Shown here piece by piece: positions 1 to 8,396 of a stretch of 64,000 nt of DNA (the first letter of the stretch is position 1; each line of letters begins with the position of its first letter). This stretch comes from JAGXTF01 sp044224315. Its GTDB lineage: Bacteria > Bacteroidota > Bacteroidia > NS11-12g > UBA955. Under the pieces are notes generated by a model, which searched no databases, was not told the origin of the DNA, and was given only the letters and a program-made list of their open reading frames with translations. Position numbers and translations under genes: made by a program. The stretch spans positions 139,154 through 203,153 of the forward strand of contig JBGAKR010000007.1 of the NCBI GenBank assembly GCA_044224315.1, in the 5' to 3' direction.

Positions 1-510
1 GGTATGAGTAAAAAAGGAATAAGCTCCGTGAATGATTAATGTAATTGATACCAGTTGTGGGTGAAATCCAATCAGGGGTAACATGCACCAAAATATATTT
101 CGAATAAAAGCCTGAATAATCGTAATGCGCGCGGCTACTGAAAAATTAAAATCAGTACTTTGGTGGTGCACCACATGCGCGGCCCATAAAATATTAACCT
201 CATGCCCAAGTCGATGATACCAGTACCATACCAGGTCGGTAATGGGCAATATTAAAATATAAATGAGCTAGTTGGATTGAATCGTAAATAAGCGGTAATG
301 GTCATATATAAAATAAAAACTCTGAATAAAAAAAGCATATGCAAACAGATTTAAAGTGCGTTCAGCCAGCCCTGTAACTATATTCGATACTATATTTTCG
401 AAGGATCCAAAATAAATTTTCTTGCGTTTGGCCATCCAATATTCAATACCCAGTAAAAGAAAAAATACCGGGATTAAAATCAGTGCCAAAGTTGTACTAG
501 TCGTTTTCAT
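1..510 (-). pseudogene. Sterol desaturase/fatty acid hydroxylase-like gene interrupted by an in-frame TAG, continuing off the window edge
   Basis: Reading from 510 downward, 80 codons encode a hydrophobic N-terminus (FFLLLGIEYWMAKRKK, then a second membrane segment). They end at a TAG at 270-268. The same frame then continues without another stop to the window edge. It carries the histidine clusters of the membrane di-iron hydroxylase family: HRLGH, then HVVHH followed by QSTDFNFS. Related proteins usually have tryptophan in the sequence N-W-x-x-x-I-L at the position of the stop, so a TGG to TAG change is the simplest explanation. The family hydroxylates or desaturates lipids in the membrane. 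Its start overlaps the thioesterase gene by 14 bases, suggesting it is last in the methionine operon. The N-terminal fragment alone cannot bind the di-iron centre. Whether this is a true pseudogene or a sequencing error cannot be decided here. Confidence 0.85.
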
Positions 511-904
511 CGGCCATAAGTTCTAAGTGTCGTTTGCGCACGGTTTCCCCAATGGGTGTAGGACTTCCGTCGTCATCAATTCTTACAAATGTGGTATCTG
601 TGCTGCAAACCACTGTTTCTTCGGCACTGTATAAGCTGTATTTTCTAACCTCTATATGCAATGAAATCGAAGTGCGCCCCATGTCTTTCACCGCGCCGTA
701 TATGCGCACGTGATTGCCCGATTTGATGGGTTTTTTGAAATGCAATTCACCCACTTTTAAGGTAACCATGTTTGGGGTAAAGCAGTATTCTGTGGCATAT
801 GCAGCCGCTGCTTCATCAATCCATGCCATTAAAATACCTCCAAACAAATTGCCATGAATGCCGATATCCCGGGCCATGCATATTTTTTTACTGATTAATT
901 TCAT
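497..904 (-). CDS. Acyl-CoA thioesterase (hotdog fold, YciA/BFIT type)
   Basis: This 135-residue protein has the hotdog thioesterase signature HGNLFGG at residues 17-23, followed by an acidic pair (D30, E31) in the central helix, where this family places its catalytic acid. The core strand VGELHFKKPIKSGNHV is typical of the YciA group. It should hydrolyse acyl-CoA thioesters in the cytoplasm; the preferred chain length cannot be read from sequence. The gene lies 7 bases after hom and overlaps the broken desaturase gene by 14 bases, so all are probably on one transcript. No promoter is visible directly upstream. Family assignment is firm; physiological role is not. Confidence 0.85.
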   Translation of the reverse strand: MKLISKKICMARDIGIHGNLFGGILMAWIDEAAAAYATEYCFTPNMVTLKVGELHFKKPIKSGNHVRIYGAVKDMGRTSISLHIEVRKYSLYSAEETVVCSTDTTFVRIDDDGSPTPIGETVRKRHLELMADEND

Positions 905-911
905 GCTTCCC

Positions 912-2105
912 TTAGTTTAATAATCGATTAATTATTAAAGACACCCCCTTGTTTTGCGAAATGCTCTTCAGCGTTTCTAAATCAATCTCTCCAATGATAT
1001 AGCCTTCTTCGCTGTTTTGGTAGATTTCATGGATGGAAGTGAAATATTGTTTAAAACGCTCAATTTGCTTGATATCGGTTCTTAGCATTGCTATAGATTT
1101 TACATTCTGGTTTAGTGTTTCCATGGGTTTGAGTCCTATTTTTTTGTATTCGTATTTGTAATTGTATGCCAATGCAGAGATATCGGAAAGTACCGCCGAT
1201 GCTGTGGGATAGGCACCTGCTCCTTTGCCCTGAAAGAACTGATTTTCGGTAAATGCAGTTTCAAGCATTACCCCATTATATACATCATCTACCTGAAAAA
1301 GTTTTTCATCTGACTGCACAAAAAAAGGAGCAACAAATGCCGAGATTCCGTTTTCTGCATTTTTATAGGCCTGGGCTATCAGCTTTATTTTATATCCTTT
1401 TTCGCGTGCATAATTCAATTCCAATTCACCCAGATGCTGAATGCCATAATTAAATATTTCTTCGGGTTTTACCACCACTCCAAATGCGTGGGCCAACAGA
1501 ATTAATAGTTTGTATTTGGCATCAAATCCACCCGTATCCAACAGTGGATTGGTTTCGGCATATCCTTTATCCTGGGCTTCCTTCAGGGCAGTATCATATC
1601 CTTTATTTTCACTAAAAATTTTAGAAAGAATATAATTGGTACTTCCATTTACAATCCCTTTTAATTTATCCAACAAATCATTGTCGTAGTATTCCTCCAG
1701 ATTTCTGATAATAGGTATACTGGCACAAACACTGGCTTCGTAAAGCAATGGTACCTGAAATTTTTCCTGCAATTGTTTCAGTGTGTCGAAATGCTCTGCT
1801 ACCATTTTTTTGTTGGCGGTTACAACGGCTTTACCGTTTTTTAATGCGGTACTTACAATTTCAAAAGCAGCATCGGCATCATCAATCAATTCAACCACAA
1901 TATTTATTTCAGGGTCATTTAGTATTTCCCATTTATTATAGGTAAAATATTCGCTGGCAATGCTGCGTTGCTTATTTTTTGTTTTCACACAAATCCTACG
2001 GATATTGGCTTGCAATGTGGGTGTTTTTTCAATTACTTCGTACAAGCCCTGCCCCACACAGCCAAAGCCAAACAGCCCGATATTTAATGGTTTTTTATTT
2101 GTCAT
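912..2105 (-). CDS. hom: Homoserine dehydrogenase
   Basis: This enzyme reduces aspartate semialdehyde to homoserine with NAD(P)H, the branch point to methionine and threonine. The 397-residue protein starts with a Rossmann motif (GFGCVGQG, residues 13-20). TANKK at 96-100, NGSTNYI from 153 and the substrate/catalytic block ETNPLLDTGGFDAKYK around 184-198 follow. The usual glycine-rich AsVggGIP segment reads ASVCASIPI here, a conservative departure. The C-terminal 70 or so residues form a short ACT-like tail (IAMLRTDIKQIERF). There is no fused aspartokinase. The gene follows the cystathionine gamma-synthase-like gene by 12 bases and should share control by the upstream SAM riboswitch, which fits a methionine role. 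Confidence 0.93.
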   Translation of the reverse strand: MTNKKPLNIGLFGFGCVGQGLYEVIEKTPTLQANIRRICVKTKNKQRSIASEYFTYNKWEILNDPEINIVVELIDDADAAFEIVSTALKNGKAVVTANKKMVAEHFDTLKQLQEKFQVPLLYEASVCASIPIIRNLEEYYDNDLLDKLKGIVNGSTNYILSKIFSENKGYDTALKEAQDKGYAETNPLLDTGGFDAKYKLLILLAHAFGVVVKPEEIFNYGIQHLGELELNYAREKGYKIKLIAQAYKNAENGISAFVAPFFVQSDEKLFQVDDVYNGVMLETAFTENQFFQGKGAGAYPTASAVLSDISALAYNYKYEYKKIGLKPMETLNQNVKSIAMLRTDIKQIERFKQYFTSIHEIYQNSEEGYIIGEIDLETLKSISQNKGVSLIINRLLN

Positions 2106-2117
2106 TTTATTTACTAT

Positions 2118-3317
2118 TTAAAGAGTGGCAGTGCTGTATAAATTGTCTGAATGGGTAAACGGGATTTCGAAAGCAGCCTGCACAAAAGCTTGTTCTAAAT
2201 CGCGTATCAGATCCTCCGCATCTTCTATCCCACAGCTGAGTCGAATCAATGAATCGCTTACCCCGCTTTGAATCCTCTTTTCGTGCGGAATGGATTTATG
2301 GGTCATTTCACAAGGCAGGCAACACAAACTTTTTACTCCACCCAAACTTTCGGCCAGTTTAAAATATTTTGTATTGGTAACCAATGTTATGGCTGCTTTT
2401 TTATTGTCGCCCACAAGGTCAAATGAAATTACGCCGCCGTATTTTCCGTTTTGTTGAACGGCAGCAATGGCGTGGTTTTTATGGCTTTTTAATCCAGGGT
2501 AGTACACTTTATTTGCCAGCGGATGTTGTTCTAAAAATGTGGCAATTTCAAGGGCTGTTTTGCATTGTTTTTCAATCCGCAATGCGGCAGTTTCTATGCC
2601 CCGTATGGCCAAAAAACAATCCTGCGGGCCTAAAATACCGCCTGATGCATTTTGAATAAATTTAATTTTTTCGGCCAATTCTGGATTATTTACTACCACA
2701 AGTCCGGCCACCAAATCGCTGTGCCCGGCCAGGTATTTGGTGGCGCTGTGCACTATAATATCTGCTCCGAGTTTAAAGGGCTGTTGGGCCAGGGGAGAGG
2801 CAAAGGTATTGTCTACAACAACCTGAATCCCATGCTTATGTGCCAGCTTTGAAATGGTTTCAATATCCGAAATTTTAAGTGTGGGATTTGTGGGTGATTC
2901 GAGCCAAATAAACTTGGTATTTTTATTAATTAATGGTGCAATATTTTCTGCATCGGTGGTGTCGCAGTAATGTACTTTTATACCAAACTTGGCATAAACA
3001 TGGGTAAATAAGCGGTAGGCGCCACCATAGATATCGTCTACCGCAATAATTTCATCGCCGGTGGACAGTAATTTTAGTACCGCATCAATGGCGGCAAGGC
3101 CGGTAGCAAAGGCATAAGAAGCGATTCCTCCTTCGAGATGGGCCACCAGATTTTCCAGCGCCAGACGGGTGGGATTTCCAGTGCGGGCATAATCAAAGCC
3201 TTTGTTAACGCCTGGAGATTCCTGCACGAATGTGGCAGTTTGAAAAATGGGAACGGTGATAGAACCTGTAAGTGGATCAACGGGAATTTGGTGTAAAATA
3301 CTGGTCGAATTTGTCAT
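2118..3317 (-). CDS. metB: Cystathionine gamma-synthase / Cys-Met metabolism PLP enzyme
   Basis: This 399-residue fold-type I PLP enzyme belongs to the Cys/Met metabolism family. The PLP lysine is K194 in SATKYLAGHSD. DYARTGNPTR (42-51), the cofactor loop SYAFATGLAA (67-76) and VVVDNTFASP (166-175) are all present, as is the C-terminal RLSCGIED substrate-binding block. The family covers cystathionine gamma-synthase, gamma-lyase and O-acylhomoserine sulfhydrylases, which are hard to separate by eye. The position directly behind a SAM riboswitch and ahead of hom favours methionine synthesis, that is, the gamma-synthase or sulfhydrylase reaction. It is the first gene of the operon; start ATG at 3317. 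Confidence 0.88.
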   Translation of the reverse strand: MTNSTSILHQIPVDPLTGSITVPIFQTATFVQESPGVNKGFDYARTGNPTRLALENLVAHLEGGIASYAFATGLAAIDAVLKLLSTGDEIIAVDDIYGGAYRLFTHVYAKFGIKVHYCDTTDAENIAPLINKNTKFIWLESPTNPTLKISDIETISKLAHKHGIQVVVDNTFASPLAQQPFKLGADIIVHSATKYLAGHSDLVAGLVVVNNPELAEKIKFIQNASGGILGPQDCFLAIRGIETAALRIEKQCKTALEIATFLEQHPLANKVYYPGLKSHKNHAIAAVQQNGKYGGVISFDLVGDNKKAAITLVTNTKYFKLAESLGGVKSLCCLPCEMTHKSIPHEKRIQSGVSDSLIRLSCGIEDAEDLIRDLEQAFVQAAFEIPFTHSDNLYSTATL

Positions 3318-3383
3318 TGGTTTTTATGTTTTTTTAGGTGGAACATAACGCCAACGAATATCAAAACAGTACCGGAACGAGCA

Positions 3384-3418
3384 TAAAAAAAGCTCTCCCG
3401 ATGTGTCAGAAGAGCTTT
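3384..3418 (-). terminator. Rho-independent terminator in the SAM riboswitch expression platform
   Basis: On the minus strand the leader contains AAAGCTCT (3418-3411), a 14-base loop, AGAGCTTT (3396-3389) and then a run of T. This lies between the riboswitch aptamer and the cystathionine gamma-synthase start. A copy of AGCTTT just after the aptamer (3453-3448) can pair with the terminator's 5' arm, which would be a simple antiterminator. The design fits transcription attenuation when SAM is bound. The antiterminator pairing is inference. Confidence 0.85.
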
Positions 3419-3460
3419 AGTATATAGAATAAACTATGGTTGATTTTAAAGCTGTTTCTA

Positions 3461-3557
3461 CTCATCTTTCCCCTTGCGGAGCTGGATTTAGCACCCATCC
3501 ATGGCGGATTGGTTGCTCAGACTTCATAGGGCCAGTCCCTCAGTCTGTCTTGATAAG
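3461..3557 (-). promoter_or_regulatory. SAM-I (S-box) riboswitch aptamer
   Basis: On the minus strand the RNA begins CTTATCAAGA and ends GAAAGATGAG. CTTATC (3557-3552) pairs with GATGAG (3466-3461) as helix P1. Between them are the S-box core blocks AGGGACTGGCCCTATGAAG, GCAACC and GGTGCTAAATCCAGC in the right order and spacing. This class binds S-adenosylmethionine and turns off methionine genes in cis. It precedes a terminator and the cystathionine gamma-synthase/hom operon, as expected. Confidence 0.95.
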
Positions 3558-3577
3558 CGTTTTTGTCAGAACTGCCG

Positions 3578-3609
3578 CAAAGATAAAATCATTTTTCTCC
3601 TGGTGTCAA
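3578..3609 (-). promoter_or_regulatory. Bacteroidota sigma-A promoter of the SAM-riboswitch operon
   Basis: TTG (3609-3607) and TATCTTTG (3585-3578) lie on the minus strand with 21 bases between them, matching the Bacteroidota -33/-7 consensus TTG and TAnnTTTG. Transcription would start about 10-20 bases before the riboswitch P1 helix. Confidence 0.75.
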
Positions 3610-3646
3610 GTTTTTTTTTTAAAAAAAAATAAATTTTGCCCTGTTT

Positions 3647-4312
3647 TTAGTTTTTATCAAATCGAATACTGCCCAGAAAAGATTGCAAATCTTGGGTTTG
3701 GCTCTCTGGATCCCATGAGGTAATAATGATCACTGCATAACCATTGATGATATCGGCATAGTAGTTTTGAAAAACTACCGAATTTTCATGGACCATTTTA
3801 ATTCGCATCAAATAAAAATCGCGGTTGCCTAGTTTAATTACAGGGTAGTGCTGATCTAAAAAAGTACAGTTGATGTTGTTTGCTCTGAGTTGGGCCTTAC
3901 TGGCTTCAAGGTATTCTTTGCCGGAGGAAACAAACAAATTGGTGCCAATGTGCTCTACCAACATGATTATATTGGTATTATACACCAGGTTTGTACCCGG
4001 CTTGTATCTAAAGGCAGTAAAAAGGGTTGCTGAAGTTTTTTTAGCGTCCTCCATCCGCTTCTGAATGGCTTTTTCATTTTCTTTCAATGAATTTGTGTAT
4101 CCCTGCCGCATTAAGCTATCGGTTTCGTCCTGGGTTTGTATATACCAGTTTTTCGGAACGTCTAAACTCAGGTTGAAAAAAGTATTGGTATATCGATTCT
4201 TGTTAAACTTCCCTAAATCAAAGTTCTTAGGGATTTGTTTGGGACCACAAGCGTTGGCTAGTACAATTAACCCGGCTAAGGTCGTTATAGTTCTGATATT
4301 GAATAGTGCCAT
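3647..4312 (-). CDS. Putative lipoprotein, function unknown
   Basis: From the ATG at 4312 the protein starts MALFNIRTITTLAGLIVLANAC, a signal peptide ending in a lipobox (LANAC), so it should be a lipoprotein of about 221 residues. A longer frame to 4648 exists but would bury the signal peptide and overlap tatC on the other strand, so it was not used. The mature part has the pattern FFNLSLDVPKNWYI and ends with a GYAVIIITSWDP block and FLGSIRFDKN, resembling PsbP/DUF1795-like single-domain proteins that begin with a PxxW motif. I do not recognise a specific family. It is divergent from tatC. Confidence 0.75.
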   Translation of the reverse strand: MALFNIRTITTLAGLIVLANACGPKQIPKNFDLGKFNKNRYTNTFFNLSLDVPKNWYIQTQDETDSLMRQGYTNSLKENEKAIQKRMEDAKKTSATLFTAFRYKPGTNLVYNTNIIMLVEHIGTNLFVSSGKEYLEASKAQLRANNINCTFLDQHYPVIKLGNRDFYLMRIKMVHENSVVFQNYYADIINGYAVIIITSWDPESQTQDLQSFLGSIRFDKN

Positions 4313-4386
4313 AAACAGCATGCAATATAGTAACGATGTCGGATATCTGATATGAAATCCACCATCCGAAATCGGCCATCCGTTAT

Positions 4387-4394
4387 TATCTTTG
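4387..4394 (+). promoter_or_regulatory. -7 promoter element of tatC
   Basis: TATCTTTG matches the Bacteroidota -7 consensus and ends 9 bases before the tatC ATG at 4404, implying a leader of only a few bases. No clear TTG -33 element is seen 19-21 bases upstream. Confidence 0.5.
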
Positions 4395-4403
4395 CGCCCC
4401 GTT

Positions 4404-5243
4404 ATGGCTTTAGACCAACAAGAAGATGTGTATCCATATGAGAAGAATATGGGCTTTTTCGACCATATCGATGAGTTGCGCAGCAAACTGGTGCGCATTG
4501 CATTGGTAGTGGTAGTTGGTATTATCGTTGGGTTTATTTTTGTACAAGACCTATTTGATAAGGTAATTCTGGCCCCTTTTGAAAAAGATTTTTGGGGGTA
4601 TAAATTCTTTTGTGCGGCTGGCAGGTTATTTACAAACAGCGATGCCATGTGCTGGACCCCACCAGTGGTTGAAATGCAAAGTCAGCAAATTCAGGGACAG
4701 TTTGTGAGTGCATTTAAAATTTCTCTGGTGGCGGGCGTAATAGTTGCATTCCCATTTATTGTGCAACAAATTTGGCTTTTTGTAAAACCGGCTTTAAAAC
4801 AGGCCGAAATCAGAAAAATTAGAAGGTCTTTATTCGTGGTTTCGCTGCTGTTTTTTACCGGCGTATTGTTTGCCTATTTTTTACTGGTGCCAGTTGCTAC
4901 CAACTTTTTACTTACTTATTCCCTCAGCCCCAAAATTAAAAATATCATCACCGTTAGCAGTGTAACTGGTTTTGTAACCTTTATGAGTTTGGCTACCGGC
5001 CTGGTTTTTGAATTGCCCGTGCTCATTTATATCCTGGCCCGCATTGGTTTTGTAAGCTCTGGTTTTCTTAAAAAATATTGGCGCTATGCGGCTGTAGTAA
5101 TTTTTATAATCGCCGGTATTGCCACCCCATCTCCCGATATTTTTAGCCAATTGCTATTGGGATTGCCACTCATGACCCTTTATTTTATTGGTATCTACAT
5201 TGCCAGGCGTGTAGAAAAACGCCGCGAAGCGGAAGAGGCCTAA
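4404..5243 (+). CDS. tatC: Sec-independent protein translocase subunit TatC
   Basis: TatC recognises twin-arginine signal peptides and, with TatA, exports folded proteins across the inner membrane. The protein (about 279 residues from the ATG at 4404) has the N-terminal signature FFDHIDELRSKLVR and about six membrane segments. It also has the conserved central stretch FPFIVQQIWLFVKPAL followed by EIRKIRR, and a C-terminal ATPSPDIFSQ. A periplasmic insertion with two Cys (FFCAAGRLFTNSDAMCW) follows the first membrane helix. A TTG at 4392 could extend the frame, but the ATG sits better after the -7 element. The 3' end overlaps the convergent sensor kinase gene by 4 bases. No tatA/B gene is nearby. 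Confidence 0.93.
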   Translation: MALDQQEDVYPYEKNMGFFDHIDELRSKLVRIALVVVVGIIVGFIFVQDLFDKVILAPFEKDFWGYKFFCAAGRLFTNSDAMCWTPPVVEMQSQQIQGQFVSAFKISLVAGVIVAFPFIVQQIWLFVKPALKQAEIRKIRRSLFVVSLLFFTGVLFAYFLLVPVATNFLLTYSLSPKIKNIITVSSVTGFVTFMSLATGLVFELPVLIYILARIGFVSSGFLKKYWRYAAVVIFIIAGIATPSPDIFSQLLLGLPLMTLYFIGIYIARRVEKRREAEEA

Positions 5244-6970
5244 GCCTTGGCTGCGGGCAAGCCCAGGGTAAATGTACTGCCTTTTCCTAACTCGCTTTCC
5301 ACGGTTATTTTGCCGTGCTGGGCTTCCATAAATTCTTTACTGATAGCCAATCCCAATCCGGTACCCTCTTTTTTTGTACCCGGTATTTTAAAATAACGGT
5401 CGAATATTTTTTGTAAATATTGGGGTGCAATCCCTTGGCCGGTATCAGAAACTGAAATCAATACCTCATTATTTTCCGCTGCAATTTTGATTTTTATTCG
5501 GGAATTATCATAAGAATACCGAATGGCATTGGTAAGTAAATTGGTAATTACCCATACGGTTTTATCAGTATCTGCCATTACCCACAATGGTGTTTCGGGT
5601 ACTTCTACATCTATATTAATTTGTTTTTGTTCAGCCAGGGTTTGTGTGGCTAATATTGCGGGCTGTAATATGTCTGCAGGGTTGGTTTGACGCAGGGTTA
5701 GTTGAATGTTGCCGCTTTCTACCTGGGCCATATTCAATAATTCGCCGGTGATTTTGAGTAAACGATTTGAATCCTCTTTAATGCTTTTTACCAAATTGTT
5801 TTGTTCGGCATTCAATGGGCCAATTTGATTGTTTTCCAGCAGCTGCAGGCTCATTTTTATGCTGGCAATAGGGGTTTTAAATTCATGCGAAACGGTGGCT
5901 ATAAAATTGGTTTTAGCAAAATCCAACTCTTTATATTCGGTAATATTTCGCAGAATAATTACATGCCCGATAAGTTGTTGTTGCTTTTCTCCCGTGGGTG
6001 TTACTGAGATATGTACAATTTCTTTTTTAAAATAACCCTCTTTGTTATGGGTAAATATTTTAATGGGTTTTGCAGGTTTTATTACCTCTGTTTCTGGTAA
6101 AGCCAGGTCTTGAATTAAACTGCGCAATAGATCATTGGTAATGGCCAATTCTTTGGCTGATTTTCCAATAATATCAGCTTGTTTTTGCCCGATAATATGA
6201 CTGGCTTCTTCGTTTATAAACAGAATATTTAATTGTTCATCTAAACCGATTACCGGGTCGTGCATGTTGTTTATCAGCGTTTCAACCCGTTTTTTCTCCA
6301 TCATAATTTCGGCGAGGTTTGTATCGGTATACTCCTCGATTTTAGCCGCCATAATGTTAAATGACTGTGCGAGTTCGCCAAATTCGCTGTTACTTTCGAA
6401 ATGGACCCGCTGCTTGTATTTCTTATCGGCTATTTGTTTTATACTTTCGGTTAGTTCTTTAATAGGATTGGCTATGTTAGCAGGTAATTTAATTAATAAT
6501 AAAAATGCCAGAACGATACACAAGGCACCAGTAATAGAATTAAAGCTGGTATAAGCATCAGCGCGGCTTTTTGCCAATTCGCTTTTCCGCTCTATGGCTT
6601 TCATATTTAAATCCATAATTACAAATAAATCCTGCCGTATTTTGGCCAGCATTTCAGGAGCGAATGGTCGGTTTTTGTAATTGTTGAAATGCGTACGAAG
6701 TGCTTTGGTGGCTGCAAGTTCGCCGCTTTCTGTGATGTTTTTTTCTTGAAAATATAAATAGTGTTCTATGGTAGAAAATTTATCTTTCTTATCAGTTTCA
6801 AGGGTATTTAAAATGTTTAAACAATATTGTACCGACTGGTAATTGGCTACCAGTATATTGTCGGTATTGCGTTTTAATTGATAGATGAAAATGCTACCCA
6901 ACACACAAAGCAGGATGATAAATGCGAATAATAATCCAACACCAAGGTTTAATTTCTTTTTTATTTTCAT
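5240..6970 (-). CDS. HAMP-PAS sensor histidine kinase
   Basis: This 576-residue inner-membrane kinase has TM1 at about 11-31, a periplasmic region of about 110 residues, TM2 at 144-161, HAMP at about 162-215 and PAS at about 228-345. HisKA follows, with the phospho-acceptor H362 in ATVSHEFKTPIAS. The HATPase domain has N477/N481, DTGQG at 509-513 and GTGLGLA at 536-542. All catalytic motifs are intact. It is the last gene of a minus-strand run (hypothetical, porin, kinase) and the probable partner is the sigma-54 response regulator at 10093-11439. In many Bacteroidota a kinase of this layout follows the kdpFABC-porin-kdpD genes; that comparison is from memory and is discussed in the findings. 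Confidence 0.9.
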   Translation of the reverse strand: MKIKKKLNLGVGLLFAFIILLCVLGSIFIYQLKRNTDNILVANYQSVQYCLNILNTLETDKKDKFSTIEHYLYFQEKNITESGELAATKALRTHFNNYKNRPFAPEMLAKIRQDLFVIMDLNMKAIERKSELAKSRADAYTSFNSITGALCIVLAFLLLIKLPANIANPIKELTESIKQIADKKYKQRVHFESNSEFGELAQSFNIMAAKIEEYTDTNLAEIMMEKKRVETLINNMHDPVIGLDEQLNILFINEEASHIIGQKQADIIGKSAKELAITNDLLRSLIQDLALPETEVIKPAKPIKIFTHNKEGYFKKEIVHISVTPTGEKQQQLIGHVIILRNITEYKELDFAKTNFIATVSHEFKTPIASIKMSLQLLENNQIGPLNAEQNNLVKSIKEDSNRLLKITGELLNMAQVESGNIQLTLRQTNPADILQPAILATQTLAEQKQINIDVEVPETPLWVMADTDKTVWVITNLLTNAIRYSYDNSRIKIKIAAENNEVLISVSDTGQGIAPQYLQKIFDRYFKIPGTKKEGTGLGLAISKEFMEAQHGKITVESELGKGSTFTLGLPAAKA

Positions 6971-7017
6971 CCCATTAAAATTGCATCAATCCTGTTATTA
7001 AACCGGGCTTCGGGTAT

Positions 7018-8391
7018 TTATATTCGGAACAGCAATACAAAGATTACCCTATTTTCAGTTTTAACCAAATCAGGCCTCCAATTGGGGTCTAGCGCAGTTG
7101 TGGCATAACCTGTTTGCGATGTTACACCACCCGGTCCTGCAAAATACGGTACATTGGCATGTCGATGCACATATTCAATGCGAAATGTAAAACTTTGATT
7201 GGGTAAAAAATCGATATTGGTAGAAACATCCCAACCCTTAAATGGGTCACCGGGGTTGGCACTGAATGGAAATGCTCCCTCTGTTTTGGTTGGATCTTGT
7301 GGATTGGGAAGTGGACTGGCCTGACCTGTTGGATACAGTACCAGATATCGCCCTGGATTCTGCATCAATCCGCCCCCTATTGTCCAGGCAATTTTATTTT
7401 GGGCAAACCAAATGCGGTTATAAAACATTATGCTGGTAAAAAATTGTGCGGGTCCCTGAATCGAATCTCCATTTTTAAATCCATTAACTCCGCCGCCCTT
7501 TTCAAATCCGAAATCTCCGGTAAGTGAGAATGCCATTTTGCTGATGCCGCCAGCATGTGGGCGATTGAGATAGCGCACCAGTAAACTGTTGTCCGAGTGG
7601 AAACGTTTGCGCGCCGGAATCAACGCTGCATCGGTACCGTAGTAATCGTTTGTAAGTAATTTAATATTACTGTTTGGCATCCATGTTAGATTGCAACCCA
7701 AACCAGGCATTTTGTTAAATCGGCCATAGGATTGCCATCCATTTATCAGCCAGGGTTCAATTTTGAGATGCTTTGTGGGATAAATTTGCACACGTATACC
7801 ATTAAAAAACCAGGGTGTATTATCCGATGTAAAAGATGCCTGATATTCCCAGTTTTCAGCCTGGTAATAAGAGTTTAGTCCGATGTAAGACATAAACATA
7901 CCTGCATCTATATTTATTCCGTACCATTTGTTAAAATGATATCCTATATATGATTCGGCCAGGTAGCGATATACATTGTGCAAATTGTATTGTCCGCGAT
8001 AGGGGCTGTAATCGTTGCGGGGCACTACAATGCTGCGGGTTCCAAATTGGGTCATAAATCGTGCACGTGCCTGGTAATAATTAAAATCGCCGCCAAAATG
8101 CAATGCAGAAAGTTGAATTTCATTATTGCGCGAAAGGGCTGTAGAACCTACAACAGTATTGTCGATTGGGTTGTTGTACGAATGAGTATAGTTTACATCC
8201 ATCATTAAAGCCGGGGAAAAAAAACGGTTGTTTTTAAATACAATTGAATCGCGTCGGTCACTGCCATTTTGCCAGGTTCCATCTATCCCTTCAAATGGTT
8301 CTCCTCTTTGCTGGGCCTGTGCCGATAAGTTTAAAATGAATGCAAGTAATAGGCTTGAAATTTTGGTTTTGTACTTGAATACGGGGCTCAT
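7018..8391 (-). CDS. Outer-membrane beta-barrel porin (BBP2-like)
   Basis: The 457-residue protein starts with a signal peptide (LLLAFILNLSAQAQ, cleaved after about residue 26). It continues as alternating aromatic-rich strands ending in the C-terminal phenylalanine-type strand VIFVLLFRI, typical of an outer-membrane barrel. Repeated blocks such as YNLHNVYRYLAESYIGYHF, GINIDAGMFMSYIG and PWLINGWQSYGRFNK match the Bacteroidota putative beta-barrel porin-2 type. The cargo is unknown; porins of this kind often accompany potassium-transport (kdp) operons in this phylum. It lies 47 bases upstream of the kinase gene and 5 bases after the hypothetical gene, so they form one transcript. Confidence 0.82.
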   Translation of the reverse strand: MSPVFKYKTKISSLLLAFILNLSAQAQQRGEPFEGIDGTWQNGSDRRDSIVFKNNRFFSPALMMDVNYTHSYNNPIDNTVVGSTALSRNNEIQLSALHFGGDFNYYQARARFMTQFGTRSIVVPRNDYSPYRGQYNLHNVYRYLAESYIGYHFNKWYGINIDAGMFMSYIGLNSYYQAENWEYQASFTSDNTPWFFNGIRVQIYPTKHLKIEPWLINGWQSYGRFNKMPGLGCNLTWMPNSNIKLLTNDYYGTDAALIPARKRFHSDNSLLVRYLNRPHAGGISKMAFSLTGDFGFEKGGGVNGFKNGDSIQGPAQFFTSIMFYNRIWFAQNKIAWTIGGGLMQNPGRYLVLYPTGQASPLPNPQDPTKTEGAFPFSANPGDPFKGWDVSTNIDFLPNQSFTFRIEYVHRHANVPYFAGPGGVTSQTGYATTALDPNWRPDLVKTENRVIFVLLFRI

Positions 8392-8396
8392 TATTT

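Noticed and set aside
268..270. Pyrrolysine or other readthrough of the TAG in the desaturase gene
   Set aside because: TAG is used as an ordinary stop in this window, and the position matches tryptophan in relatives; no recoding signals are seen.
3436..3723. 95-codon plus-strand frame over the SAM riboswitch
   Set aside because: It is antisense to a well-formed riboswitch and terminator and has no protein-like features.
4313..4648. Long N-terminal extension of the lipoprotein at 3647
   Set aside because: It would bury a clear lipobox signal peptide and overlaps tatC.
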